36,942 nt of DNA from Natronolimnohabitans sp. A-GB9 (GCF_030848565.1 NZ_JAVDDV010000026.1:1-36942), one strand, 5' to 3'. Positions 24,244-32,594 are shown, counted from the first letter of the stretch. Notes: generated by a model from the sequence alone, not told the origin. Numbers and translations are program-made.

Positions 24244-25314
24244 TCAGAACGCCCGCAGGTCTTCGAGGACTGCCACTGCACTGCCGTCGGCGATGACGTC
24301 GCGGGCTCGCTCGAGGCCGTCCGCGAGACTGTCGACGTCGTCGCGGGCGTACATGCGGACCGCGCCGTTTAGCGCGATGGCGTCGGCGAAGTGATCGTCA
24401 CGCTCGCCGGCGAGAACTGCTTCGGTGATCGTCGCCGAGTCGGCGGTGACGTCGTCGACCTCGAGATCCTCGGCTTCCATCTCCATCCCGTACTCGGCGG
24501 TCTCGATCTCGTAGTCCTCGAGTTCGTCGTCGCCCCGGTTCCACTCGGCGACCTTCGTATAACCGGGCCGGATGTCGTCGTAGCCTTCCATCCCCTGGAA
24601 GAAGATCGCCCGCGAGACCTCGAGTTCCGCGCTCTCCTGGAGCAGCGAGACCAGTTTCTTGGCGAACGCGAGGTGGTAAAACGAGCCGAGATGAACGTCG
24701 GCGTCGGCGGGGTTGGCGACGGTTTCGATGGTGTTTACGAACGTGCGAACACCCATCTCGTCGCGCCGGTCGTAGAGGCTGTGGATGCCGGGATTGAACG
24801 CGGGCTGGTAGTAGAAGCCAAAGCCCGTTTCGTCGACCATATCGGCGCTTTCGGTGGGCTCGAGTTCGGTTCGAACGCCGAGTTCGTCGAGGACGTGTTT
24901 GTACGCCGTCTCCTTCTGTGTGGGGACGCGATCGCCGGAGTGGACGACGACGGGCGTGCCCGCAGCGGCGGCGACGAGACCAGCGCCGACACCCAGTAGG
25001 GCCGAGGAGTGTTTGCCGTCGTAGTTCGCACCGCAGTCGACCGGGTCGGCCTCGGGCTGGGCAGTCACGACCGACTCCTCGCGCATGACGTCGGTGTAGC
25101 CGGCCAGCTCCACGGGAGTGTTTCGCTTCCAGCGATTTGCCAGCCAGAACGCACCGAGAGTGGTCTCGTCGGGTTCGCCGGCGAGAATACGCTGTAGGGC
25201 TTCGCGAGCCTGGGCCCGCGTCATGTCGTCGGCCGACTTCGGGCCGGAGCCGACGACCGCCGTCAGCAGCCGTTTGAGCGGCCAATCGCCGAACGTATGA
25301 GATGGCGTCGTCAT
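24244..25314 (-). CDS. TrpD-like phosphoribosyltransferase homologue
   Basis: 356 residues from the ATG at 25314. Similar to the anthranilate phosphoribosyltransferase (TrpD) and YbiB/TrpD2 family: the N-terminal helical domain has DMTRAQAREALQRILAGEPDETTLGAFWLANRWKRNTPVELAGYTDVMRE. The PRPP region reads DCGANYDGKHSSALLGVGAGLVAAAAGTPVVVHSGD rather than GTGGDG...NIST, and later parts carry acidic insertions. Because the PRPP motif is altered and no trp genes lie nearby, this is more likely a TrpD2-type nucleic-acid-binding homologue than a tryptophan enzyme. Confidence 0.75.
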   Translation of the reverse strand: MTTPSHTFGDWPLKRLLTAVVGSGPKSADDMTRAQAREALQRILAGEPDETTLGAFWLANRWKRNTPVELAGYTDVMREESVVTAQPEADPVDCGANYDGKHSSALLGVGAGLVAAAAGTPVVVHSGDRVPTQKETAYKHVLDELGVRTELEPTESADMVDETGFGFYYQPAFNPGIHSLYDRRDEMGVRTFVNTIETVANPADADVHLGSFYHLAFAKKLVSLLQESAELEVSRAIFFQGMEGYDDIRPGYTKVAEWNRGDDELEDYEIETAEYGMEMEAEDLEVDDVTADSATITEAVLAGERDDHFADAIALNGAVRMYARDDVDSLADGLERARDVIADGSAVAVLEDLRAF

Positions 25315-25406
25315 GGCTGGAGTTGCGGTCGGCCCTCGCAAAAGACTCCCGTTTCCGGCGATGTCAGCGGCTATCGATGACGTCGCCGGCGATCGACGGC
25401 TGGAGA

Positions 25407-26168
25407 CTACAGTTCGATCGCCATCATCACCTCGTCGATGTACTCGTCGCCGAGTTTGTAGTGGTCTTCACGGACGGCTTCGATCGTCCAGCCTCGATCC
25501 TCGAAGAACTCGATCGCTGCCTCGTTCGTCGAGGGGACGCTCTGATAGACTTTCTCGTGGCCTCGCGAGCGGACCCACTCGAGGGCGCGATCGAGCAGTT
25601 CGCTCCCGATTCCCATCCCGCGATATTCCTCGAGGACGCCGAGTGTGAGTTCGGCAGTGTGGCCGAGTTTCTCGAGGTTCGGCAGGTGGAGATGCGCCCA
25701 GCCGACGACCTCGTCGTCGACGGTCGCGACGAAGAACATCCGCGACTCGTACTCGTTGCGCCGCAGGAGGACGTCCTCGTGGTCGAGTTCGTCAGCGACC
25801 GTCTCGGCTTCGATGTAGGTCATCTCCTCGACGACCTGACGCATCGCGCCGATGATCCCCGAGAGGTCCTCCTGGCGGGCCGACCGGATCGTGACCTCGA
25901 TATCGTCGGCCGTAATCTCCGATCGTTCGTCTTCGACGTCGATCGCGATACGAAGCGTTCCGTCGTCGTCTTCCTCGAGATAGCCGTCGCGCTTGAGGAT
26001 CGCGACGTCGTGTCTGAACGCCCGCGAGTGTTGGGGGTCGCCGGGCGGATCGTCCGGGAACAGCTCCCTGCGGACCCGTTCTCGAGAGACGGCGCCGTGG
26101 GCTTCGACGTACTCGTAGATACTCGTTCGCTCGGTGTCGTCGATCGCCGCTGGTTCAGCCATTCCCAT
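25407..26168 (-). CDS. Winged-helix-GNAT fusion acetyltransferase
   Basis: 253 residues from the ATG at 26168; a start two codons downstream at 26162 is possible. Residues 9-70 (ERTSIYEYVEAHGAVSRERVRRELFPDDPPGDPQHSRAFRHDVAILKRDGYLEEDDDGTLRI) form a helix-turn-helix-type domain. Residues about 88-253 form a GNAT domain with VVGWAHLHLPNLEKLGHTAELTLGVLEEYRGMGIGSELLDRALEW and the end NEAAIEFFEDRGWTIEAVREDHYKL. The acetyl-CoA loop is intact (YRGMGIGSEL). The fusion suggests DNA binding combined with acetylation, or sensing through the GNAT domain. Confidence 0.85.
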   Translation of the reverse strand: MGMAEPAAIDDTERTSIYEYVEAHGAVSRERVRRELFPDDPPGDPQHSRAFRHDVAILKRDGYLEEDDDGTLRIAIDVEDERSEITADDIEVTIRSARQEDLSGIIGAMRQVVEEMTYIEAETVADELDHEDVLLRRNEYESRMFFVATVDDEVVGWAHLHLPNLEKLGHTAELTLGVLEEYRGMGIGSELLDRALEWVRSRGHEKVYQSVPSTNEAAIEFFEDRGWTIEAVREDHYKLGDEYIDEVMMAIEL

Positions 26169-26967
26169 GGTTGGTGATAACGCCTGCCACAATAATAATC
26201 GTTTCAATGGTCGGCTCCGGCGGACTATTCGAACGCGAGACCAGTCGGACGAACGTACGTTCCGAACGCTCCGTGTCGGTAGCAGCGAACCCACGTGTGG
26301 GAAGCAACTCGAGGCGTCGCTCGAGAGACGACGCATCGAGTCGAGTTGCTCGACCCCGCGTGAGGTGGCGAAGACGGGTGCGCAGAGTCGAATGCCAAGG
26401 CCGCCGTTCTGGTGGGTACTGTCGGACAGCAGTCAGTGAAACGTCGGTCGCAAATTCGCGACCGATCGTCGAATCGTGCTGTCCGACAGTGTGAGTAGTC
26501 GACGGGGGAGAGGGCCCGTCGACCGCCGAGTGGGGGGAGTGGGTGCTGGTCGTGATCGGGTCGGCCCGTCGACCCACGTGCGCTCCGTCGATCACCGTCC
26601 GAATCGGACGGCATTCGCCTTTCAGCGTCCCACGGCACAAACGACATGCCTTACTAGTTGGGTCTGTGGGAGTGATCCGGACCGCCCGAGTCGAACTGCC
26701 TACTCGAGACCCTCATAAAGTATATGATGCGATACGAAATCGAGCAATCCGATCACGACTGCCGGTCGAGATTGCTGTTCGGAGCGCTGCACTCCCTCGA
26801 TCGATTGTTGATTTGACCGTGGAGCCTGCAGGCGGGACGGTCAGTTACACCAGCGGGTGACGAGAGCGGGACGTCTCCCTCGAACCACCGCCCGAGAAGT
26901 GGCTCTGGCTTTATTCCGGTTGCCATCGAAGACGACGGCAGGCGGGCGACGCTCGCCACGGACCACT
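26169..26967. other. About 800 bp divergent intergenic region
   Basis: Between the GNAT fusion (leftward) and the UspA gene (rightward). The first 50 bp are AT-rich (cacaataataatcg) and are probably the leftward promoter. A short family 1 repeat lies at 26416-26492. An AT-rich patch at about 26720-26745 (cataaagtatatgatgcg) and one at 26908-26915 (ctttattc) could be promoters for UspA. The open frames are Arg/Ser-rich and lack codon bias, so I call no gene. It is the longest gene-free stretch in the GC-rich part. Confidence 0.5.
26416..26492. repeat. Family 1 palindromic repeat, short form (copy E)
   Basis: 77 bp: GTACTGTCGGACAGCAGTCAGTGAA to ...TGCTGTCCGACAGTGT. The inner arms ACGTCGGTCGC and GCGACCGATCGT pair directly around AAATTC, so the middle about 32 bp of the full element are missing. 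This is the only full-ended copy not lying on a stop codon. Confidence 0.8.
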
Positions 26968-27852
26968 ATGCCACGACACGTCCTCGTTCCAGTCGACGGA
27001 TCGGTCCACTCGTTCGGTGGACTCGAGTACTGTCTCCAGTCGTTTCCGGACGCGACGGTCACCGCGGTCTACGTCGTCGATCCGGCACACGATCACGAAG
27101 CAAGCGTCGGATCGTCGGCGTCGACGGCCGACAGCGCCGACGACTACGGCGAGCGAGTGCTCGATCGCGCGGTCGATCACGCCGAACAACACGACCGCGA
27201 GATTCAGACGTATCTCCGGACCGGAACCCCGCATACGGAACTGCTCGCGATCGCCAACACCGACGTCGACCACGTCGTCATGGGCAGCCACGGCGAATCG
27301 CCGATCGTCCGACCGTTCCTCGGTCGCGTCAGCGAGGCCGTCGTTCGGCGCTCGCCCGTCACGACGACGGTCGTCCCCGAGCCGGCGACGGACGTCCGCG
27401 ATCGTGAGCTCCCTGGGACGGTCCTGGTCCCACTCGACGGCTCCGAACAGGCCGAAGCCGCACTCGCCTATGCCCTCGAGACGTTTCCCGACGGCGAGTT
27501 TACCGCGTTTCACGCGCTCTCGCTCCCGTTCGACCGGCCGCGAGACGACGTTCAGGGAACCTACCTCGAGGAGATCATGGACGACCGCGAGCGCCGCGCC
27601 GAAGCGATCTTCGAGTCGGCACAGGCCATCGCCGACGAGCACGACGTGAGCCTCGAGACGGAAACGGACGGGGACTCGCCGTCGAACGCGATCGTCGAGT
27701 ACGCCGACGAAAACGACTACGACCAGATCGTTATGGGCAGTCACGGCCGCTCGCTTGCGGCCCGGCTGGTCACGGGGACCGTCGCCGAGCGAGTCGCGCG
27801 GCGCTCGCCCCAGACGGTCACGCTGGTCCGGGGAGCGCCCACGGAGGACTGA
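26968..27852 (+). CDS. Tandem UspA-domain stress protein, copy 1
   Basis: 294 residues from the ATG at 26968. Two UspA domains in series: 1-135 (RHVLVPVDGSVHSFGGLEYCL ... VVMGSHGESPIVRPFLGRVSEAVVRRSPVTTTVV) and 150-290 (GTVLVPLDGSEQAEAALAYAL ... IVMGSHGRSLAARLVTGTVAERVARRSPQTVTLVRG). Both retain the ATP-binding G-x2-G-x9-G-S/T type motif (for example GSHGRSLAARLVTGTVAE). Universal stress proteins bind ATP or nucleotides and protect cells under stress. The TGA stop is also the start of a family 1 repeat. Confidence 0.9.
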   Translation: MPRHVLVPVDGSVHSFGGLEYCLQSFPDATVTAVYVVDPAHDHEASVGSSASTADSADDYGERVLDRAVDHAEQHDREIQTYLRTGTPHTELLAIANTDVDHVVMGSHGESPIVRPFLGRVSEAVVRRSPVTTTVVPEPATDVRDRELPGTVLVPLDGSEQAEAALAYALETFPDGEFTAFHALSLPFDRPRDDVQGTYLEEIMDDRERRAEAIFESAQAIADEHDVSLETETDGDSPSNAIVEYADENDYDQIVMGSHGRSLAARLVTGTVAERVARRSPQTVTLVRGAPTED

Positions 27853-27960
27853 TACTGTCGGACAGCACGGTTCACCGTCGGTTGCACGACTGCGGCCGTC
27901 TCCAACGGTGACAGCCGTGACGTCGCGACCGACGGCTCACTGACTGCTGTCCGACAGTAT
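27852..27960. repeat. Family 1 palindromic repeat, copy F
   Basis: 109 bp, ATACTGTCGGACAGCA to TGCTGTCCGACAGTAT, starting on the TGA stop of the UspA gene (TGATACTGTCGGACAGCA) and ending 13 bp before the stop of the convergent methyltransferase. The inner arms (ACCGTCGGTTGC/GCGACCGACGG) pair well. Confidence 0.85.
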
Positions 27961-27973
27961 GATCGCTCGGACG

Positions 27974-28702
27974 TCACGCGGGCCGACAGCGGACGATTTC
28001 GACCGGAAACCGCCAGACCGTTCCCGTCCGCGTCTCGAGGTCTCGAAAGCCGGCCTCGAGAAGTGTCTCCCGAAGGTAGATCGGCCGACAGTCGACGTAC
28101 GTCGGCGCGAGTTCGTGGACTGTTTCGTACACCCACGTAAGGGGACCGTCACCCCGACGGGAAAGCGAGACGACACAGAGTCGCCCGGCTGGGTCGAGGA
28201 CGCGGTGCCACTCCTTGAGGACGCGCATGATCGCGGGCGTATCGAAGAGTTCGAGGACGAAACTCGCGAAGAGTGCGTCGAATACGTCGTCACTGAACGG
28301 CAGCGTCGTCGCGTCGCCGGCGATCACGGTACCGGTCTCGAGGCCAGCGTCGGCAAGCGCCCGCCGCGAGACGCGACACATCCCCTCGGCGATATCGATT
28401 CCGACGGCCGTCCCCGACGGACCGACGGCTCGCGCGAGTTCGACGAGGGCCCGACCGGTTCCACAGCCGACGTCGAGGACGCGTTCGCCCGGACTCGCAT
28501 CGAGGACCTCGAGCCCCGCCGCTCGCGGCTGCGCCTCGAAGGGGTCGGCGACGACGTCGTACCAGCCGCTGAGTGTATCGTACCAGTCCCGGGCGGCCGT
28601 CTCGGGTCTGGTGACGGGGGCGATCGGTCCCGGTGGGTCGGCCGACGGGTCGTCCGAGCGCCGGGGAGACGAGTCGGTGGCCGCCGGGTCGTCGTCGGTC
28701 AC
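27974..28702 (-). CDS. Class I SAM-dependent methyltransferase
   Basis: 242 residues from a GTG at 28702. This GTG overlaps the TGA of the upstream DUF2267 gene as GTGA, a typical coupled start. Motif I is ERVLDVGCGTGRALVELA (about 73-90), motif II is in VGIDIAEGMC, and the segment AGDATTLPFSDDVFDALFASFVLELFD (motifs III-IV) and RVLDPAGRLCVVSLSRRGDG (motif V) follow the UbiE/Methyltransf_11 pattern. It transfers a methyl group from SAM; substrate unknown. The Asp/Pro/Ser-rich first 30 residues look disordered. Confidence 0.85.
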   Translation of the reverse strand: MTDDDPAATDSSPRRSDDPSADPPGPIAPVTRPETAARDWYDTLSGWYDVVADPFEAQPRAAGLEVLDASPGERVLDVGCGTGRALVELARAVGPSGTAVGIDIAEGMCRVSRRALADAGLETGTVIAGDATTLPFSDDVFDALFASFVLELFDTPAIMRVLKEWHRVLDPAGRLCVVSLSRRGDGPLTWVYETVHELAPTYVDCRPIYLRETLLEAGFRDLETRTGTVWRFPVEIVRCRPA

Positions 28703-29088
28703 TCGGTCGCCAGTTCGACTCCCTCGAACAACGGGTCGAAGTCGTCGGGGAGCTGGTTTCGGACCTTCTCGATGTTTCCGGCCGGGACGATCTCGGCGAC
28801 GATGGCGAGTAGCTGCTGGGCGTGGTAGTTGGCGTCGGCCCGATCGACGCCCTCGCGCTCGGCGACTCGATCGAGGAACTCCTGATAGTCGAACCGCTGG
28901 CCGTGGTCGGCCTCGGTGAGGTACCGATCGATCTCCATCGGTAACGGACTGGCGAGATCCGTCGCTTCGCCCTCGTGGAGCCGTTCGCCGAGCGTCGTCA
29001 GGACCGCTCGGGTCGACCGCACCGCCTGCCCGAACTGTGCGTACTCGAGTCTGTGCTGGACCTGGCCGATGAATTCCTTGTAGTTCAT
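28699..29088 (-). CDS. DUF2267 protein, copy 2
   Basis: 129 residues, paralogue of the gene at 13424-13894 (NYKEFIGQVQHRLEYAQFGQAVRSTRAVLTTLGERLHEGEATDLASPLPMEIDRYL). It is shorter, lacking the 16-residue insert and tail of copy 1. Its stop overlaps the start of the methyltransferase gene by 4 bp. Together with the UspA genes on both sides, this suggests a stress-related unit; the function of DUF2267 is unknown. Confidence 0.85.
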   Translation of the reverse strand: MNYKEFIGQVQHRLEYAQFGQAVRSTRAVLTTLGERLHEGEATDLASPLPMEIDRYLTEADHGQRFDYQEFLDRVAEREGVDRADANYHAQQLLAIVAEIVPAGNIEKVRNQLPDDFDPLFEGVELATE

Positions 29089-29257
29089 GGTCGTGTTCGT
29101 GGGTCGGAGTCCGTGTTCGTCTGTTGCAGTCCATGTGAGACGGCCATCCGGGAATCGGACGGTCGACGTCTCGAGGCGAGCACGACGCTCTCCCGGGCCG
29201 AATGACGCCGTCGAGCCCGATAGCTGTACGTGTGGACGCACGGACCGCTCAGATCGT

Positions 29258-29327
29258 TTTCGGCGCGAGCGCGACCCGTCGGGCGGTCGCGCCGGGATAT
29301 CGCTACAGGATTTCGTATCGAGGACGG
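29258..29327. repeat. Family 2 palindromic repeat near the sulfatase 3' end
   Basis: The stem CGGCGCGAGCGCGACCCG and CGGGCGGTCGCGCCGG pair with a short GT-type loop. The right arm GATATCGCTACAGGATTTCGTAT matches the CTGTAACGATT..ATACGG pattern of the family 2 type copy in reverse. It lies 6 bp past the sulfatase stop (29333-29335, minus strand). Confidence 0.6.
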
Positions 29328-29332
29328 TCGAA

Positions 29333-30688
29333 TCACCCCTCGTCTTCGTGTGCCCACGTCGTGATCGTCTCGTAGTCGCCGGGTGGAACGGGACCATCGA
29401 GCAGTGGATCGTCGGTCTCGACCATCCACTCGTGTAGCTGTCGGGCGAGGTCCGTCCGGACGTCCTGATACGTCGGTTCGAAGACGACGTTGTCGTCCTC
29501 CTGTGGACTCTCGTGGAGATCGTACAGCTCCTCGTAGGGCCGCGTCGGAACGCCGTCGGTTTCGCGGACCGTTCGGCCTGCCTCGCTCGCGAAGATGTCT
29601 TTCGTGAGATACACACTCGGAAGATGCCAGAAGTTGCGGACGTACTTGTACCGCTCCGTCCGGATCGCACGGACCGGATTGTACATGTCGTGCCAGGTCA
29701 TCCCGGCGAAGATCCGGTCGCGTTCCCGATACTCGTCGCCGTCGGCCAGCAGTGGCCGAAAGCTCCGGCCGTCTATGTCGTCCGGAACGTCGACGTCGAC
29801 GATCTCGAGCAGCGTCGGCAGGACGTCGACGTTGCTGAGCAGTTCGTCGTACCGTGTTCCGTCGTCGGCAACGCCGGGATAGCGAACGATCAACGCCGCT
29901 TCGATCCCGGGATCGTAACAGCTCCCCTTGGCCCGGGGGAACGCGATCCCGTGTTCAGTCGTGAAGACGATGAGCGTCTCATCCTCGAGGCCGGCCTCCG
30001 ACAACGTCTCGAGGATCGTCCCGATCGCGTCGTCGACGGCGGACACCATCCCGTGCATCTCCGCCAGATCCTGTCTGATGCCACGGCGATCGGGGAGGTA
30101 TGGAAGCGGTCGGACTGCGTCGGGATCGTCGGTCTCGTAGTGGTCGCTGTCGAACCCGAACCGACCGTTGTCCTCCTCGACGCGGTGGAGTTCGAAGAAG
30201 CCGATCGACGCGAAAAAGGGTTCCTCGAACGCGTCCCGCTCGAGAAAGCCCGAGACGACCGACGCGACGGTCCGCGCCCGATTCGCCTGGTGAACCGACG
30301 GCGCGACGCCGGGATAGAGGTTCCCCTCCGAGTGGACGTAGTCGTAGCCGAGTCGATCGGTGTCCTGGGTGATGTGCTGGAGACCGAACAGGTGGGTCTC
30401 GTAGCCGACCTCGCTGAGATAGTGCGGGAGGATTCGTTCGCCTTCGTGTAGTTCCCAGTCGCCGTGTGCAAGCCCCATCAGCCCGTTGACGTGGGGATGT
30501 CGGCCGGTCATGAGACTGCCTCGGCTGGGCGAGCACTGTGGCGCCGTCACGAAGTGGTTCTCGAAGAGGGCCCCGTTTTCGGCAAATTCGTCGATGTGTG
30601 GCGTCTCGATATCGACACCGTAACAACCGAGATACCGTCCGAGGTCGTGACACGTGATCAGCAGGAGGTTCGGGCGCGAATCGTCCAT
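29333..30688 (-). CDS. Type I sulfatase (SGSH-like arylsulfatase family)
   Basis: 451 residues from the ATG at 30688. A sulfatase with the formylglycine motif C52-S-P-S-R (APQCSPSRGSLMTGRHPHVNGLMGL). N-terminal PNLLLITCHDLGRYLGCYGV aligns with the metal-binding segment, where the usual D-D pair is H-D. A second metal segment is TTEHGIAFPRAKGSCYDPGIEAALIVRYPG, and a third region is the C-terminal WHDMYNPVRAIRTERYKYVRNF, like SGSH-type sulfatases. Hydrolyses sulfate esters or sulfamates; the substrate may be a sulfated glycan. No signal peptide seen, so cytoplasmic or the start may differ. Maturation needs a formylglycine-generating enzyme encoded elsewhere. Confidence 0.85.
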   Translation of the reverse strand: MDDSRPNLLLITCHDLGRYLGCYGVDIETPHIDEFAENGALFENHFVTAPQCSPSRGSLMTGRHPHVNGLMGLAHGDWELHEGERILPHYLSEVGYETHLFGLQHITQDTDRLGYDYVHSEGNLYPGVAPSVHQANRARTVASVVSGFLERDAFEEPFFASIGFFELHRVEEDNGRFGFDSDHYETDDPDAVRPLPYLPDRRGIRQDLAEMHGMVSAVDDAIGTILETLSEAGLEDETLIVFTTEHGIAFPRAKGSCYDPGIEAALIVRYPGVADDGTRYDELLSNVDVLPTLLEIVDVDVPDDIDGRSFRPLLADGDEYRERDRIFAGMTWHDMYNPVRAIRTERYKYVRNFWHLPSVYLTKDIFASEAGRTVRETDGVPTRPYEELYDLHESPQEDDNVVFEPTYQDVRTDLARQLHEWMVETDDPLLDGPVPPGDYETITTWAHEDEG

Positions 30689-30776
30689 AGCCAGTAGCGC
30701 ATTCCACCACGACCGCCCGGATAACGGTTGTGCGCTCGTCACTCGACGGAAGCCGACGCTGCGTCGGCGCCGCCGG

Positions 30777-31601
30777 TCATTCGAGTGTCCTGACGGTCAG
30801 TACCGGAACCGCCGCGTTCGGAACGACTCGTTGTGAGACGCTCCCGACGACGAGTCGCTCGAGGTTCGACTTGCTCTCGGTCCCCATCACCAGCAGATCG
30901 ACGGCTTCGTCGGCGACGTACTCGAGAATGACGTCGGTAGACGGGCCACGCATGACCGCCTTCGTCGTCTCGATTCCACGGTCGGCCGCCCGCTCGGCGA
31001 CGCCCGCCGTCGTCTGCTCGCCGTGTTTCACGAACGCCTCGCGGAGCTCCGCACTCGGGGAGTCCATGTCGACGGCGTACAGCGCGTGAAGCTGTGCGTC
31101 ACAGGCGTCGGCGAGGTCGATCGCGTTCTCCGTCGCCGCCGTCGTCCCCGTCGAGCCGTCCGTCGCGAGACAGACGTCGTCGATGCGGTCGTCGTCCCAC
31201 GAGCCGTCCACACCGACCGTGAGCACTGGTCTCCGTGCCTCCCGGATCACCTCGAGGGCGACGCTTCCCAGTAGCGCCTGTCGCAGCCCGGTCCGGCCGT
31301 GGGTGCCGACGACGATCGCGTCGACGTCCGCCTCGTCGGCGTAGGCGAGGATTTCGGTCGCCGGACGGCCCGAGCGGACGACGGCGTCGGCGCTACAGCC
31401 GGCCTCGAGCGCCCGGGACGCGACCGATTCCGCATCCGCCTCCCGCCGTTCGTGGCGTTTCGTCTCGTCGCCCCGCCGATCCTCGGCGACTGACAGGGCG
31501 TGCACCGTCGCCTCGAGCGTTCGGGCGAGCGAGATCCCCGCGGTCGCGGCGTCGGTCGCCACGTCGCTGCCGTCGGTCGCGATGAGTACGTCGTCGTACA
31601 T
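30777..31601 (-). CDS. Tandem UspA-domain stress protein, copy 2
   Basis: 274 residues from the ATG at 31601. Two UspA domains: 1-130 (YDDVLIATDGSDVATDAATAG ... VVGTHGRTGLRQALLGSVALEVIREARRPVLTV) and 138-274 (VCLATDGSTGTTAATENAIDLA ... LVMGTESKSNLERLVVGSVSQRVVPNAAVPVLTV). The first domain has a complete nucleotide-binding motif G-T-H-G-R-x-G...G-S-V; in the second the corresponding segment reads GTESKSNLERLVVGSV, without the first His-Gly pair. It is divergent from the E1-like gene at 31695, with 93 bp between starts. Confidence 0.88.
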   Translation of the reverse strand: MYDDVLIATDGSDVATDAATAGISLARTLEATVHALSVAEDRRGDETKRHERREADAESVASRALEAGCSADAVVRSGRPATEILAYADEADVDAIVVGTHGRTGLRQALLGSVALEVIREARRPVLTVGVDGSWDDDRIDDVCLATDGSTGTTAATENAIDLADACDAQLHALYAVDMDSPSAELREAFVKHGEQTTAGVAERAADRGIETTKAVMRGPSTDVILEYVADEAVDLLVMGTESKSNLERLVVGSVSQRVVPNAAVPVLTVRTLE

Positions 31602-31694
31602 ACGGCTCCGTACAGCGACCACGGCCTTTGCTCTGTTGGCGGTTCCCGCAGCTGTGGACGATCCGTTAACTGGGTCGCCGTGGAGGGATCACGT

Positions 31695-32504
31695 ATGGGT
31701 GACTCGCTCGACTCGCGCCAGCGCGAGCAGTATTCGCGCCAGCTCATGATCGATTCGATAGGGGAGTCCGACCAGCAGCAACTGCTCTCGAGTCGTGTCC
31801 TCGTCGTCGGTGCTGGCGGGCTCGGCTCGGCAGCGATCCAGTATCTCGCGGCAGCCGGCGTCGGGACGATCGCGATCGTCGACGACGGACACGTCACGCG
31901 CTCGAACCTGCAGCGACAGATCGTCCACACCCTCGACGACATCGGCGAACCGAAAGTCGACAGTGCAGCCCGGTTCGTCGAAGCGCGCAATTCCGACGTC
32001 ACGGTCGAACGACACGCCACCCGGATGACAGTGGACGTCGCCGAGTCGCTGTTCGAGGAAGCCGACGTCGTCGTCGACGCCGTCGACGGGTTCCCGACGC
32101 GATTCATCCTCAACGACATCGCTCGGCTCGCCGGCATCCCGTTCGTCCACGGCGCGGTGTACGCCTTCGAGGGGCAGCTGACGGTATTTCGCCCCGGCGG
32201 TCCCTGCTACCGGTGTCTCCTTCCAGCAGTTCCGGACGCCGACGTGGCACCGTCGGGCGAGCCGATGGGGATCTTTCCGACGGTCCCCGGGACGATCGGC
32301 TGTCTCCAGGCAACCGAAGCGCTCAAACACCTCCTCGAGGTCGGCGAACCCCTCGACGATCGGCTGTTGCGCTACGACGCGACGGACGAGACGGTCCTCC
32401 GGACGCCCCTCGAGCGCGATCCCGACTGTCCCGTCTGTGGACCCGATGGGATCGACTCGATCGACGACCTCGAGTACGACGACCGGTATCGCATCGAGCG
32501 CTGA
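31695..32504 (+). CDS. UbaA/MoeB/ThiF-type E1-like adenylyltransferase lacking the catalytic Cys
   Basis: 269 residues, nearly the length of haloarchaeal UbaA. Visible: ATP-binding VLVVGAGGLGSAAIQYLAAAGVG (G39-x-G-G-x-G44), IVDDGHVTRSNLQRQ, GEPKVDSA, VVVDAVDGFPTRFILND, VHGAVYAFEGQLTVF and two zinc-binding pairs (C171-x2-C174, C245-x2-C248). The adenylation core is intact. UbaA and MoeB carry a Cys in the segment before GVLG...PG; here that stretch reads APSGEPMGIFPTVPG, with no Cys. C203 (GCLQATEA) is a different, structural position. It may adenylate a SAMP-like partner without forming a thioester. The ATG at 31695 is the best start. Confidence 0.85.
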   Translation: MGDSLDSRQREQYSRQLMIDSIGESDQQQLLSSRVLVVGAGGLGSAAIQYLAAAGVGTIAIVDDGHVTRSNLQRQIVHTLDDIGEPKVDSAARFVEARNSDVTVERHATRMTVDVAESLFEEADVVVDAVDGFPTRFILNDIARLAGIPFVHGAVYAFEGQLTVFRPGGPCYRCLLPAVPDADVAPSGEPMGIFPTVPGTIGCLQATEALKHLLEVGEPLDDRLLRYDATDETVLRTPLERDPDCPVCGPDGIDSIDDLEYDDRYRIER

Positions 32505-32563
32505 CGGACGACGCCCCAGGAGACGTCTCATCGAGAGAGAATTTTGCTCATTTTATTGACATA

Positions 32564-32575
32564 TTTTTATTATAC
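32564..32575 (+). promoter_or_regulatory. TATA region for the PPOX-like gene
   Basis: The AT-rich TTTTTATTATAC is centred about 25 bp before the ATG at 32595, so the transcript is probably leaderless or nearly so. It would also drive the downstream beta-like gene, which starts 2 bp after the PPOX stop. Confidence 0.6.
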
Positions 32576-32594
32576 TCCCGGGAAAAAGCGCAGT

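Noticed and set aside
24244-25314. Functional trpD of tryptophan synthesis
   Set aside because: The PRPP motif is altered (DCGANYDGKHSSALLG) and no trp genes are neighbours; called TrpD-like only.
26543-26860. 105-residue frame in the gap before UspA
   Set aside because: Low-quality composition, no homology recognised, and it continues through AT-rich promoter-like DNA.
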